A stretch of DNA of 64,000 nucleotides, taken from positions 62,001-126,000 of the forward strand of contig DVFP01000013.1 of assembly GCA_018713145.1 (NCBI GenBank), read 5' to 3'. Below, piece after piece: positions 43,686 through 51,397 of the stretch. Each line of letters begins with the position of its first letter. The stretch's first letter is position 1. This DNA is from Candidatus Scybalocola faecavium. GTDB lineage: Bacteria > Bacillota > Clostridia > Lachnospirales > Lachnospiraceae. The position numbers and the translations under genes were made by a program. A model generated the notes under the pieces. The model saw nothing but the letters and a program-made list of their open reading frames with translations. It did not search any database and had not been told where the DNA came from.

Positions 43686-43732
43686 ACACAATATCTAGTG
43701 TCCGGTTCTTTTTGTAACACATAATATCGTCT
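43686..43732 (+). promoter_or_regulatory. Pair of NrdR boxes at the nrdD promoter
   Basis: ACACAATATCTAGTGT (43686-43701) fits the NrdR-box consensus and lies over the start site. A weaker ACACATAATATCGTCT (43717-43732) follows with 31 bases between centres, the usual three-turn spacing of paired NrdR sites. The first box also lies in a hairpin (AGAACTGGACAC / GTGTCCGGTTCT, 43679-43708) with a T-run, which could act as the terminator of the hydrogenase operon. Confidence 0.8.
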
Positions 43733-43750
43733 TTTAGGAGGCTTGATGGG

Positions 43751-46015
43751 ATGATAGACAAGATACAGAAGCGCAACGGAGACATTGTAGCTTTTGATTC
43801 CATGAAGATCATGAATGCCATCGACCGGGCAAATAAAGCGGTGGAAGGAGAGCCTATGACGCCCACCGATCTTTTGTTCCTGACAGAAAAGGTCAGTGAC
43901 CGGCTGGATGGAAAGGAGCTTAACACAGTTGAGCATATTCAGGATCTTGTGGAAGAGATATTGATCCGTTTCGGCTACGCCCGGACGGCAAAAGCATACA
44001 TTTTGTACCGTGCAGAGCATACAAAGATCCGAAAGTCAGAGTTTGATCTGATGGAAATTTATAAAAAGCTGACTTATTCTGATGCCAAAGATGAGGACAT
44101 TAAGCGGGAAAATGCCAACATTGACGCAGACACAGCTATGGGGACCATGCTTAAGTACGGTTCCGAGGGTTCTAAATATTTTATCGACAATTATGTATTG
44201 CCCAAAGACATTGCGGCAGCTCATATGAATGGTGACATCCATATCCACGATATGGATTTTTATATGCTTACGGAAACCTGCTGTCAGATCGATCTGATCA
44301 AGCTGTTTAAGGATGGATTTTCCACAGGTCACGGTTATCTTCGTGAGCCGAATTCCATCCGTTCTTATGCGGCTTTGGCATGTATTGCTATCCAGGCAAA
44401 TCAAAATGAGATGCACGGCGGGCAGAGTATTCCAAACTTTGACTATGCTATGGCCAAAGGGGTAGGCAAGACCTACCGTAAGGAATATTATAAGCACTTA
44501 AAGGCTTACCTCCAGTTGAAGCTGGATATGGAGGAAGAGGAAGCCCTTCAGGTGATCAATGATCTGAAAAATAATATGACTACTCCTGTGGCCATGGGAA
44601 ATAAAGAGGCCTATGCCCAGGAACTGAAAGGCTACGGCGTAGGAGGCAAGGTGTGGGGCGAAGATCTTCAAAAGGCTCATGCCTATGCTTCAGATGCAGC
44701 GTATAAGACCACAGACCGGCAGACCTATCAGGCTATGGAAGCTTTGATCCATAACCTGAACACTATGAATTCCCGCGCCGGCGCCCAGGTGCCGTTCAGC
44801 TCCATTAACTATGGCACGGATACGTCACCGGAGGGCCATATGGCGGTGCGCAACCTGCTTTTGGCAACCGAGGCCGGACTTGGCGCCGGAGAGACCCCGA
44901 TTTTCCCGGTACAGATCTTTAAAGTAAAGGAAGGGGTCAATTACAACAAGGAAGATCCCAACTATGATCTTTTTAAACTGGCCATTAAAACAAGCGCTCA
45001 AAGGCTTTTCCCAAACTTCAGCTTTATTGACGCGCCTTTTAACCTGGAGTATTATAAACCTGGAGATTATAACACAGAGGTAGCTTATATGGGCTGCCGT
45101 ACCCGTGTCCTTGGAAATGTCCATGATCCTTCCAAAGCCGTGACCTGCGGCCGGGGAAATTTAAGTTTTACATCCATAAACCTTCCCCGTCTGGGAATTG
45201 AAGCCAAAGGGGATGTAAAGAGATTTTATGAGCTTTTGGATGACCGTATCGATCTGGTGATCCGCCAGCTCCTTCACCGTTTTAAGATCCAGTGTACAAA
45301 GCGGGTGCGCAATTACCCCTTCCTTATGGGACAGGGCATTTGGATCGACTCTGAAAACCTGGACATTGATGACAGTGTAGCTGAGGTGCTGAAAAACGGC
45401 ACATTAAGCGTAGGTTTTATCGGCCTGGCGGAAACATTAAAGGCGTTGATCGGAAAGCATCACGGGGAAAGCGAGGAGGCTCAGAAGCTGGGCCTGGAGA
45501 TCATCGGCCATATGCGCCAGCGTATGGATGAAGAATCACAAAAGACCGGATTGAACTTTACCCTGCTGGCAACCCCGGCAGAGGGCTTAAGCGGCCGTTT
45601 TGTTGCTATTGATAAAAAGATCTACGGGGAGATCCCCGGGGTCACAGACCGGGAATACTATACCAATTCCTTCCACATACCGGTATATTATCCCATTAAA
45701 GCATTTAGAAAGATCGCCCTTGAGGCGCCTTACCACGCCCTGACCAATGCAGGACATATCAGCTATGTGGAGCTGGATGGAGATACCTGCAAGAATCTGG
45801 AAGCCTTTGAAACCATCATCCGGTATATGAAGGAGCAGGGGATCGGCTACGGTTCCATTAACCATCCTGTGGACCGGGATCCCGTATGCGGATACACCGG
45901 TGTTATCGGCGAGGTTTGTCCCCGGTGCGGACGCCGGGAAGGGGAGAGCGTCAGTGTGGAAAAGCTGAGAGAACTGCGCAAAAAATTTCCAAATGTACCC
46001 TATTATGGATCATAA
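43751..46015 (+). CDS. nrdD: Anaerobic ribonucleoside-triphosphate reductase, catalytic part
   Basis: A 754-residue class III ribonucleotide reductase, which makes deoxynucleotides without oxygen. Residues ~1-95 are an ATP-cone (IDKIQKRNGDIVAFDSMKI). The barrel has QNEMHGGQSIPNFD, RAGAQVPFSSINYG and VTCGRGNLSFTSINLPRLG. The C-terminus holds a Zn ribbon reading DPVCGYTGVIGEVCPRCG, where the first Cys of the usual four is Asp, and stops at PYYGS. The glycyl-radical motif that normally closes NrdD (RRVCGYLG in E. coli) is missing here and is found in the next gene. TAGGAGG lies 9 bases before the ATG. Confidence 0.95.
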   Translation: MIDKIQKRNGDIVAFDSMKIMNAIDRANKAVEGEPMTPTDLLFLTEKVSDRLDGKELNTVEHIQDLVEEILIRFGYARTAKAYILYRAEHTKIRKSEFDLMEIYKKLTYSDAKDEDIKRENANIDADTAMGTMLKYGSEGSKYFIDNYVLPKDIAAAHMNGDIHIHDMDFYMLTETCCQIDLIKLFKDGFSTGHGYLREPNSIRSYAALACIAIQANQNEMHGGQSIPNFDYAMAKGVGKTYRKEYYKHLKAYLQLKLDMEEEEALQVINDLKNNMTTPVAMGNKEAYAQELKGYGVGGKVWGEDLQKAHAYASDAAYKTTDRQTYQAMEALIHNLNTMNSRAGAQVPFSSINYGTDTSPEGHMAVRNLLLATEAGLGAGETPIFPVQIFKVKEGVNYNKEDPNYDLFKLAIKTSAQRLFPNFSFIDAPFNLEYYKPGDYNTEVAYMGCRTRVLGNVHDPSKAVTCGRGNLSFTSINLPRLGIEAKGDVKRFYELLDDRIDLVIRQLLHRFKIQCTKRVRNYPFLMGQGIWIDSENLDIDDSVAEVLKNGTLSVGFIGLAETLKALIGKHHGESEEAQKLGLEIIGHMRQRMDEESQKTGLNFTLLATPAEGLSGRFVAIDKKIYGEIPGVTDREYYTNSFHIPVYYPIKAFRKIALEAPYHALTNAGHISYVELDGDTCKNLEAFETIIRYMKEQGIGYGSINHPVDRDPVCGYTGVIGEVCPRCGRREGESVSVEKLRELRKKFPNVPYYGS

Positions 46016-46060
46016 TACACATGGTCAAAATGCATGAGATTAGAAAAGGAGGATTTTATT

Positions 46061-46216
46061 ATGAGTCAGAAAGTTGTTATGAAAGAAGAAATGGTTGGAG
46101 AAAATGTAGGATTTGACCGTATCCGCAGAATTACCGGCTATCTTGTGGGAACTACAGAACGTTTTAATAATGCTAAGAGAGCTGAAGAGAGAGACCGCGT
46201 AAAGCATGGAATGTAA
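46061..46216 (+). CDS. nrdD: Detached glycyl-radical domain of NrdD
   Basis: A 51-residue protein with the segment IRRITGYLVGTTERFNNAKR then ERDRVKHGM. This aligns with the C-terminal end of single-chain NrdD (E. coli: RRVCGYLGSPDARPFNAGK and RVKHLG), so the Gly in TGYL should be the radical-bearing residue. It starts 45 bases after the catalytic part with an AAGGAGG site and overlaps nrdG by 11 bases. The reductase is thus assembled from two chains, both needed. Small proteins like this occur next to nrdD in related bacteria, usually named only as reductase. Confidence 0.88.
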   Translation: MSQKVVMKEEMVGENVGFDRIRRITGYLVGTTERFNNAKRAEERDRVKHGM

Positions 46217-46718
46217 ATTAAAGGTCAGCGGCATTATCGATGAGTCTATTGTGGATGGCCCGGGGTTAAGGTTTACCGTGTTTACCCAGGGCTGTCCCCA
46301 TCACTGTCCCGGCTGTCATAATCCTCAGACCCACGATTTTGACGGCGGGTCATGGATGACCGTTGATGAGATCATGGAACAGTTTATGGAGGATCCCCTT
46401 CTGTCCGGAATGACATTTTCCGGCGGGGAACCTTTTTGTCAGCCGCGCCCCTTATGTGAACTGGCAAAAAGAGTCCGGGCTGTAGGTAAAAACATTGTCA
46501 TTTATTCCGGCTATACCTTTGAACAGCTTCAGGATATGGCCCGTAAGGATCCTTATGTGGGAGAGCTTCTTCAGCTGTGCGATCTTTTAGTAGACGGCCC
46601 GTTTATTGAGGCCAGGAAGGATTTGGATCTTTTGTTTAGAGGCAGCTCTAATCAGCGCCTTTTAGATCTTACACATTATCCTCTGGCCCGTGATGTGAGT
46701 CATGAGATGGATCCCTAA
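46206..46718 (+). CDS. nrdG: Anaerobic ribonucleotide reductase activating protein (radical SAM)
   Basis: A 170-residue radical SAM enzyme. The cluster-binding CPHHCPGC (Cys ~30, 34, 37) and the SAM-binding TFSGGEPF are visible. It uses S-adenosylmethionine to put the radical on the glycine of NrdD, here on the separate 51-residue chain. Its start lies inside that small gene in another frame, so the activator and its direct target are translationally coupled. Confidence 0.95.
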   Translation: MECKLKVSGIIDESIVDGPGLRFTVFTQGCPHHCPGCHNPQTHDFDGGSWMTVDEIMEQFMEDPLLSGMTFSGGEPFCQPRPLCELAKRVRAVGKNIVIYSGYTFEQLQDMARKDPYVGELLQLCDLLVDGPFIEARKDLDLLFRGSSNQRLLDLTHYPLARDVSHEMDP

Positions 46719-46800
46719 TGATTTTTTCAAAGCTCCATGGATATGTCTCAGTCTGCGAGAAAGCCGCTCAAATATATAAAAAATATTTTGAGAAATACTA

Positions 46801-46858
46801 TTGACAAATGAGTCAAAAGGATATATGATAACAATATCAGTAATGATTACTGATATTG
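46801..46858 (+). promoter_or_regulatory. Promoter of reverse rubrerythrin with 27-bp palindromic operator
   Basis: TTGACA (46801-46806) and TATGAT (46824-46829), spacer 17 bases. The operator CAATATCAGTAAT-G-ATTACTGATATTG (46832-46858) is a perfect 13-bp inverted repeat around one base, covering the start site. Its form matches Fur/PerR-family sites, and such a regulator is encoded 760 bases on. Confidence 0.88.
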
Positions 46859-46940
46859 AAACGCAGACACTATTAAATTAATCTATGCAGGCTGTCTTTT
46901 AGGTGGTCATGCCTGCAGTATAAAAAGGAGAGTAAATCAT

Positions 46941-47483
46941 ATGAAAAAGTTTGTATGTACAGTATGTGGTTATGTTTACGAAGGCGAAAGCGCACCTGCA
47001 GAATGTCCGATCTGTCATGCACCTGCAGAAAAGTTTAAAGAGCAGACCGGTGAAAGAGAATGGGCTGCAGAGCACGTTGTAGGCGTAGCTCAGGGCGTAA
47101 GCGAAGATATTCTCAAAGATCTTAGAGCAAACTTTGAAGGTGAATGCTCTGAAGTTGGTATGTATCTTGCAATGGCAAGAGTTGCTCATAGAGAAGGCTA
47201 TCCTGAAATCGGTCTTTACTATGAAAAAGCTGCATGGGAAGAAGCTGAACATGCTGCTAAATTCGCTGAACTTCTCGGCGAAGTTGTTACCGACAGCACA
47301 AAGAAAAACCTTGAGATGCGTGTAGATGCTGAAAATGGCGCAACAGCAGGCAAGACAGATCTTGCAAAACGTGCAAAAGCTGCAAACCTTGACGCAATTC
47401 ATGACACTGTTCATGAGATGGCAAGAGACGAAGCTCGTCACGGCAAAGCATTTGAAGGACTTCTTAAGAGATATTTTGGCTAA
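46941..47483 (+). CDS. Reverse rubrerythrin (NADH-dependent peroxide/oxygen scavenger)
   Basis: A 180-residue protein with an N-terminal rubredoxin domain ([10 protein letters not shown] and CPICHAP) followed by a ferritin-like di-iron domain ([20 protein letters not shown], then [15 protein letters not shown] and [16 protein letters not shown]). The order, rubredoxin first, marks it as a reverse rubrerythrin, which reduces H2O2 and O2 in Clostridia. Codon use is more even and A-rich than its neighbours, as expected for a highly expressed stress gene. Confidence 0.93.
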   Translation: MKKFVCTVCGYVYEGESAPAECPICHAPAEKFKEQTGEREWAAEHVVGVAQGVSEDILKDLRANFEGECSEVGMYLAMARVAHREGYPEIGLYYEKAAWEEAEHAAKFAELLGEVVTDSTKKNLEMRVDAENGATAGKTDLAKRAKAANLDAIHDTVHEMARDEARHGKAFEGLLKRYFG

Positions 47484-47499
47484 TATTTGTGAGATCTCC

Positions 47500-47534
47500 A
47501 GGGGATAGCTCTTTAGAGCTGTCCCCTTTTTTTC
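47500..47534 (+). terminator. Terminator after reverse rubrerythrin
   Basis: GGGGATAGCTC pairs with GAGCTGTCCCC around four bases, then seven T. Confidence 0.92.
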
Positions 47535-47560
47535 GATTTGCGGATACGGTGTATTTTAAA

Positions 47561-47616
47561 TTGACAAATTCGAAAAATAAAACTATAATAATAATCAATA
47601 TCATTACTTTATTGTT
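47561..47616 (+). promoter_or_regulatory. Promoter of the Fur/PerR-family gene with possible half-operator
   Basis: TTGACA (47561-47566) and TATAAT (47584-47589) with a 17-base spacer. Just downstream, CAATATCATTACTTTATTG shares its left half (CAATATCA) with the rubrerythrin operator, which suggests autoregulation. Confidence 0.72.
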
Positions 47617-47699
47617 TCTTCATGGATTGAGCCTGACGCCTGCGTACAGGGACGCCTGGCCATTGCAGAGGAGATTTGACCCTAAAAGGAGGTGTGCCA

Positions 47700-48101
47700 A
47701 TGAAAACCGTTAAGTACAGCCGCCAGCGTGAGGCGATCAAAAAGTATCTCATGTCTTCTACCGATCATCCCACAGCGGAGATGGTCTATGAGGCGATCCG
47801 GGAAGTTTGTCCCAATATCAGCCTTGGAACGGTATACCGCAACCTTACCTTCCTTGTAGAGCATGGAGAAATTATCCGCTTAAGCTGCGGAGAGGGCAGT
47901 GACCGCTTTGACGGCAATACATCCAAGCATTACCATTTTATCTGTAAACAGTGCGGATGTGTGAAGGATCTGACGATGCTGCCTATTGATCATATTAATG
48001 CCATTGCCGGCGAACATTTCGATGGGACCATTGAAGGTCATTATGCATATTTTTACGGGACCTGCGCCCAGTGTTTGGCGGCCCGTGATGCTGCTGTATA
48101 A
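47700..48101 (+). CDS. Fur family regulator, PerR-like
   Basis: A 133-residue regulator with a winged helix (HPTAEMVYEAI, ISLGTVYRNLTFL) and two Cys pairs for structural zinc, CKQCGC (82, 85, 87) and CAQC (122, 125). The segment KHYHFICKQCG carries the regulatory metal His residues. Next to a peroxide-scavenging gene whose promoter has a Fur/PerR palindrome, a peroxide-sensing PerR role is the best guess; iron sensing (Fur) remains possible. ATG 47700 follows AGGAGG. Confidence 0.87.
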   Translation: MKTVKYSRQREAIKKYLMSSTDHPTAEMVYEAIREVCPNISLGTVYRNLTFLVEHGEIIRLSCGEGSDRFDGNTSKHYHFICKQCGCVKDLTMLPIDHINAIAGEHFDGTIEGHYAYFYGTCAQCLAARDAAV

Positions 48102-48125
48102 GATGACTGTATAAGAAAAATGCCA

Positions 48126-48168
48126 GGGGGCAGGCCGTTTCATATGAAAGACGGCCTGCCCCTTTTGT
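48126..48168 (+). terminator. Terminator after the Fur/PerR-family gene
   Basis: GGGGCAGGCCGT pairs with ACGGCCTGCCCC around a TTTCATATGAAA inner stem, then TTTTG. Confidence 0.92.
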
Positions 48169-48220
48169 ATCCGATCTCCTCTTTTTTTAAAGACTAAAAG
48201 CAGCGGAAAACATTCATCCT

Positions 48221-48249
48221 TTGACAACGGATATAAAGTGATATAGAAT
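48221..48249 (+). promoter_or_regulatory. Promoter of the sucrose operon regulator
   Basis: TTGACA (48221-48226) and TAGAAT (48244-48249) with a 17-base spacer. Confidence 0.75.
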
Positions 48250-48299
48250 AATAAAATGACGCAAAGGACAGCCCAGTAAAGCAGAGCAGAAAGGTTTTA

Positions 48300-49283
48300 A
48301 TGATGAATATTAAAGATATTGCCCAAATGTCCGGTGTATCCAGGGCTACGGTTTCCAGATACCTGAATCACGGATATGTTAGTGATGAAAAGAAGCAGAA
48401 AATCAAAGAAGTCATTGAGAAAACAGGATATGTGCCGTCAACCCAGGCTCAAATGCTCAGAACGAAACAAACCCGGCTGATTGGAGTGATCATCCCTAAG
48501 ATCAATTCAGAAACCGTTTCCCGGATCCTTAAGGGGATCGGCCAGGTTTTGGAATCCAGGGGATACCATATGCTTGTAGCCAATACGGAAAATCACTATG
48601 AAAAGGAGCTGGAGTATTTAAAGATTTTTGCCAACGACCGTGTCGATGGAGTGATTCTCCTCGCCTCGATCCGCACGCGGCAGCACCATAAGCTGTTGGC
48701 CCAGCTTCCGGTCCCGGTGGTCATCGCAGGACAGGAGACTGAAAAATATTCCTGTGTTTTTCATGATGATCGGAATGCAGCCAAGGCACTGACTTTGCGG
48801 CTTCTGGAAAAAGGCTGTAAAAATCCTGTGTTTTTGGGAGTGACCGATGCGGATACTGCCGCAGGCATGAACCGCCGCCTGGGCTTTGAGGATGCCTTAA
48901 AGGCCCACGGCCTTTGGAGCGACCATATTCCTGAACGGGCGTGTGAATTTGATTCAGCTTCCGGATACAACAGGATGAAGGAACTTATTGACAGCGGGAT
49001 CCGGTTTGACGGAGTCCTGTGCGCAACGGATAATATTGCTGCAGGAGCCTTGAGGGCATTGCGGGAAGCCGGTATCGATGTGCCTGGACAGATCAAGCTG
49101 GCAGGCTTTGGAGATACTCAGCTGGCGTCTTTAGTCACCCCTCCCATGACTACTGTTCATTATCACTATGAGGAAAGCGGAAAAGAGGCGGCAGAGATGG
49201 TCATGGAGCAGATCCGCAGCGGGACACGATGTGTGAAAAGTGTCATGCTGGGTTATGAAATCGTTCCCAGAAATACTCTTTAA
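48300..49283 (+). CDS. scrR: LacI-family sucrose operon repressor
   Basis: A 327-residue LacI/GalR regulator. The helix-turn-helix is MNIKDIAQMSGVSRATVSRY with hinge RTKQTRLIGVIIP; the rest is a periplasmic-binding-type sugar sensor (DGVILLAS, DGVLCATDNIAAGAL). Its position right before a sucrose PTS gene whose promoter holds a perfect LacI-type palindrome makes it the repressor, probably relieved by fructose or a sugar phosphate. ATG 48300 is immediately followed by a second ATG; AAAGG lies upstream. Confidence 0.88.
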   Translation: MMNIKDIAQMSGVSRATVSRYLNHGYVSDEKKQKIKEVIEKTGYVPSTQAQMLRTKQTRLIGVIIPKINSETVSRILKGIGQVLESRGYHMLVANTENHYEKELEYLKIFANDRVDGVILLASIRTRQHHKLLAQLPVPVVIAGQETEKYSCVFHDDRNAAKALTLRLLEKGCKNPVFLGVTDADTAAGMNRRLGFEDALKAHGLWSDHIPERACEFDSASGYNRMKELIDSGIRFDGVLCATDNIAAGALRALREAGIDVPGQIKLAGFGDTQLASLVTPPMTTVHYHYEESGKEAAEMVMEQIRSGTRCVKSVMLGYEIVPRNTL

Positions 49284-49303
49284 ATAATTTGTTGTTATAC
49301 CCA

Positions 49304-49360
49304 TTGACATTTATAAAATCAATGGGTATTATTATATTAATATGTGAAATCGATTTCACA
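49304..49360 (+). promoter_or_regulatory. Sucrose operon promoter and LacI-type operator
   Basis: TTGACA (49304-49309) and TATTAT (49327-49332), spacer 17 bases. The operator TGTGAAATCGATTTCACA (49343-49360) is an 18-bp perfect palindrome just downstream. A 9-bp inverted repeat (ACCCATTGA / TCAATGGGT, 49300-49328) spans the -35 to -10 region. Confidence 0.92.
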
Positions 49361-49389
49361 AAAATAAAAATGTAAAGGAGAGTGCCAAC

Positions 49390-51378
49390 ATGGATTACCA
49401 AAAAACGGCCCGTCAGGTATTGGAAAAAATCGGCGGCAGAGATAATATTATTTCCGCTGCCCACTGCGCTACCCGTTTGCGTCTGGTGATTAAAGACAAC
49501 GATGTATGCGACAGTAAAGCCGTGGAAGATATTGATGGTGTTAAGGGCGTCTTTTTCGCCCAGGGACAGCTTCAGATCATTTTCGGAACCGGTATTGTAA
49601 ACAATGTGTATGATGCTTTTATTAAAGAAGCAGGAATCACAGAAAGCTCCAAAGAAGAGGTAAAGCAGGCGGCGAATGCCCGTCAGAATATTTTCAAGAG
49701 AGCCATAAAGACTTTGGGAGATATTTTTGTGCCCATTATTCCGGCCATTGTAGCCAGCGGTTTCCTCATGGGCATTATGGAAGCCCTGAATTTTATGGTC
49801 AGCCACGGCTTTGTTAATATCAGTACCACAAGCTCGGTGTATGTCTTTGCCCAGTTATTTTCAAATACAGCATATACATTTTTGCCGATCCTGATCGCCT
49901 ATAGTGCAGGAAAAGCTTTTGGCGCCAACCCTTACCTGGCGGCGGTTATTGGTATGATCATGATCCATCCGGACCTGCAAAATGCCTGGACAGTAGCCAC
50001 GGAAGGGGTACATGCTACCCAGCCGGTATTTTTCGGATTGTACAGCGTGGATATGGTAGGTTATCAGGGCCATGTCATCCCGGTGATCATTGCTGTATGG
50101 GTTCTGGCATTTATTGAAAAGCGGCTTCATAAGATCGTTCCGGCCGCCTTTGACTTGTTTGTTACGCCTTTGGTCAGTGTTTTTGTTACCGGATACCTGA
50201 CCCTTGCAGCGATCGGCCCGGTATTTGTTACTGTAGAAAACTTTGTCATTAATGGGATCCAGACGATCCTCACCCTGCCTTTTGGTCTGGGAAGTCTTGT
50301 CGTTGGTTTCCTTTACGCCATTACTGTAGTGGCAGGCATCCACCATATGTATACGACCATTGATATAGGCCAGCTGGCTGCCTATAACTATACTTACTGG
50401 CTTCCTCTGGCATCTGCCGCAAATGTGGCTCAAGGCGCCGCTTCCCTGGCTGTGGGGATCAAAGCAAAAGATAAAAAGGTAAAATCCCTGGCTCTCCCTT
50501 CATCCCTCAGCGCGTTTATGGGAATTACCGAACCGGCGATCTTTGGTGTAAACCTGAGATATTTTAAACCTTTTATCTGTGCCTGTGTCGGCGGCGGTGT
50601 AGGCGCGATGTATGCTTCTATCGTAGGCCTTGGCGCAACAGGCACCGGTGTGACAGGAATTTTCGGTATCCTGTTGTGCCTGCACGATCCTTTAAATTAT
50701 ATTATTGCCATGTTGATTGCGGCAGGAGTTTCCTTTGTCCTTACATGGCTGTTTGGATTTAAAAATCCAAAACCCGAGACAGTACAGTCCCAGTCCCGGG
50801 AAAATGCTTTAAGCCATTCACAATCCGCGGCAAATGAGTCTTCGGCTTTAGAAAGCGGGGAAACAGAACATGCGGATGAAAATGGAGATCCTGGAAAACA
50901 TCATGAAGAGTCTGGCGGGAACGGGGATATAGTATTTGCTCCCATTAAAGGTGAGGTCATCCCGATGAAAGATGTGCCGGATGAAACATTTGCCGCGGAA
51001 GTCCTTGGCAAAGGGGCAGCCATTATCCCGGCCCAGGGAAAAGTTTTTGCGCCCTTTGATGGAACCGTAAGTCTTGTTTTTGATACTAAACATGCCATTG
51101 CCCTGACCAGTGACAAGGGAACTGAACTTTTGATCCATATTGGAATCAATACAGTGGAACTTAAGGGACAGTATTACCATGTTCATGTAAAAGACGGCGA
51201 CCGGATTACGATGGGACAGCTGATCGCAGAGTTTGATATGGAAGACATCAGCCGGTCCGGGTATAACCTGACCACACCGGTGATCGTCAATAATACGGAT
51301 GAATTTAAGTCTATTCAATTGCTGAAAACCGGAAATATTAATGAAAAAGAACCCATGCTCCAGTTGGATCGGGAATAA
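49390..51378 (+). CDS. scrA: Sucrose-type PTS transporter, EIIBCA
   Basis: A 662-residue PTS permease with all three domains. EIIB has the phospho-Cys 26 in AAHCATRLRL, EIIC about ten membrane helices with GITEPAIFGVNL, and EIIA the phospho-His near 583 in LLIHIGINTVELKG, joined by a long hydrophilic linker (~465-510, Ser/Glu/His-rich). It imports and phosphorylates a disaccharide, most likely sucrose given the GH32 hydrolase and fructokinase downstream. Trehalose-type EIIs look alike but do not pair with GH32. Confidence 0.92.
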   Translation: MDYQKTARQVLEKIGGRDNIISAAHCATRLRLVIKDNDVCDSKAVEDIDGVKGVFFAQGQLQIIFGTGIVNNVYDAFIKEAGITESSKEEVKQAANARQNIFKRAIKTLGDIFVPIIPAIVASGFLMGIMEALNFMVSHGFVNISTTSSVYVFAQLFSNTAYTFLPILIAYSAGKAFGANPYLAAVIGMIMIHPDLQNAWTVATEGVHATQPVFFGLYSVDMVGYQGHVIPVIIAVWVLAFIEKRLHKIVPAAFDLFVTPLVSVFVTGYLTLAAIGPVFVTVENFVINGIQTILTLPFGLGSLVVGFLYAITVVAGIHHMYTTIDIGQLAAYNYTYWLPLASAANVAQGAASLAVGIKAKDKKVKSLALPSSLSAFMGITEPAIFGVNLRYFKPFICACVGGGVGAMYASIVGLGATGTGVTGIFGILLCLHDPLNYIIAMLIAAGVSFVLTWLFGFKNPKPETVQSQSRENALSHSQSAANESSALESGETEHADENGDPGKHHEESGGNGDIVFAPIKGEVIPMKDVPDETFAAEVLGKGAAIIPAQGKVFAPFDGTVSLVFDTKHAIALTSDKGTELLIHIGINTVELKGQYYHVHVKDGDRITMGQLIAEFDMEDISRSGYNLTTPVIVNNTDEFKSIQLLKTGNINEKEPMLQLDRE

Positions 51379-51397
51379 TGAGGAAGGAACATTTGTT

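Noticed and set aside
46719-46806. A 24-codon ORF (MDMSQSARK...) after nrdG
   Set aside because: No ribosome site, and its end overlaps the -35 box of the rubrerythrin promoter.
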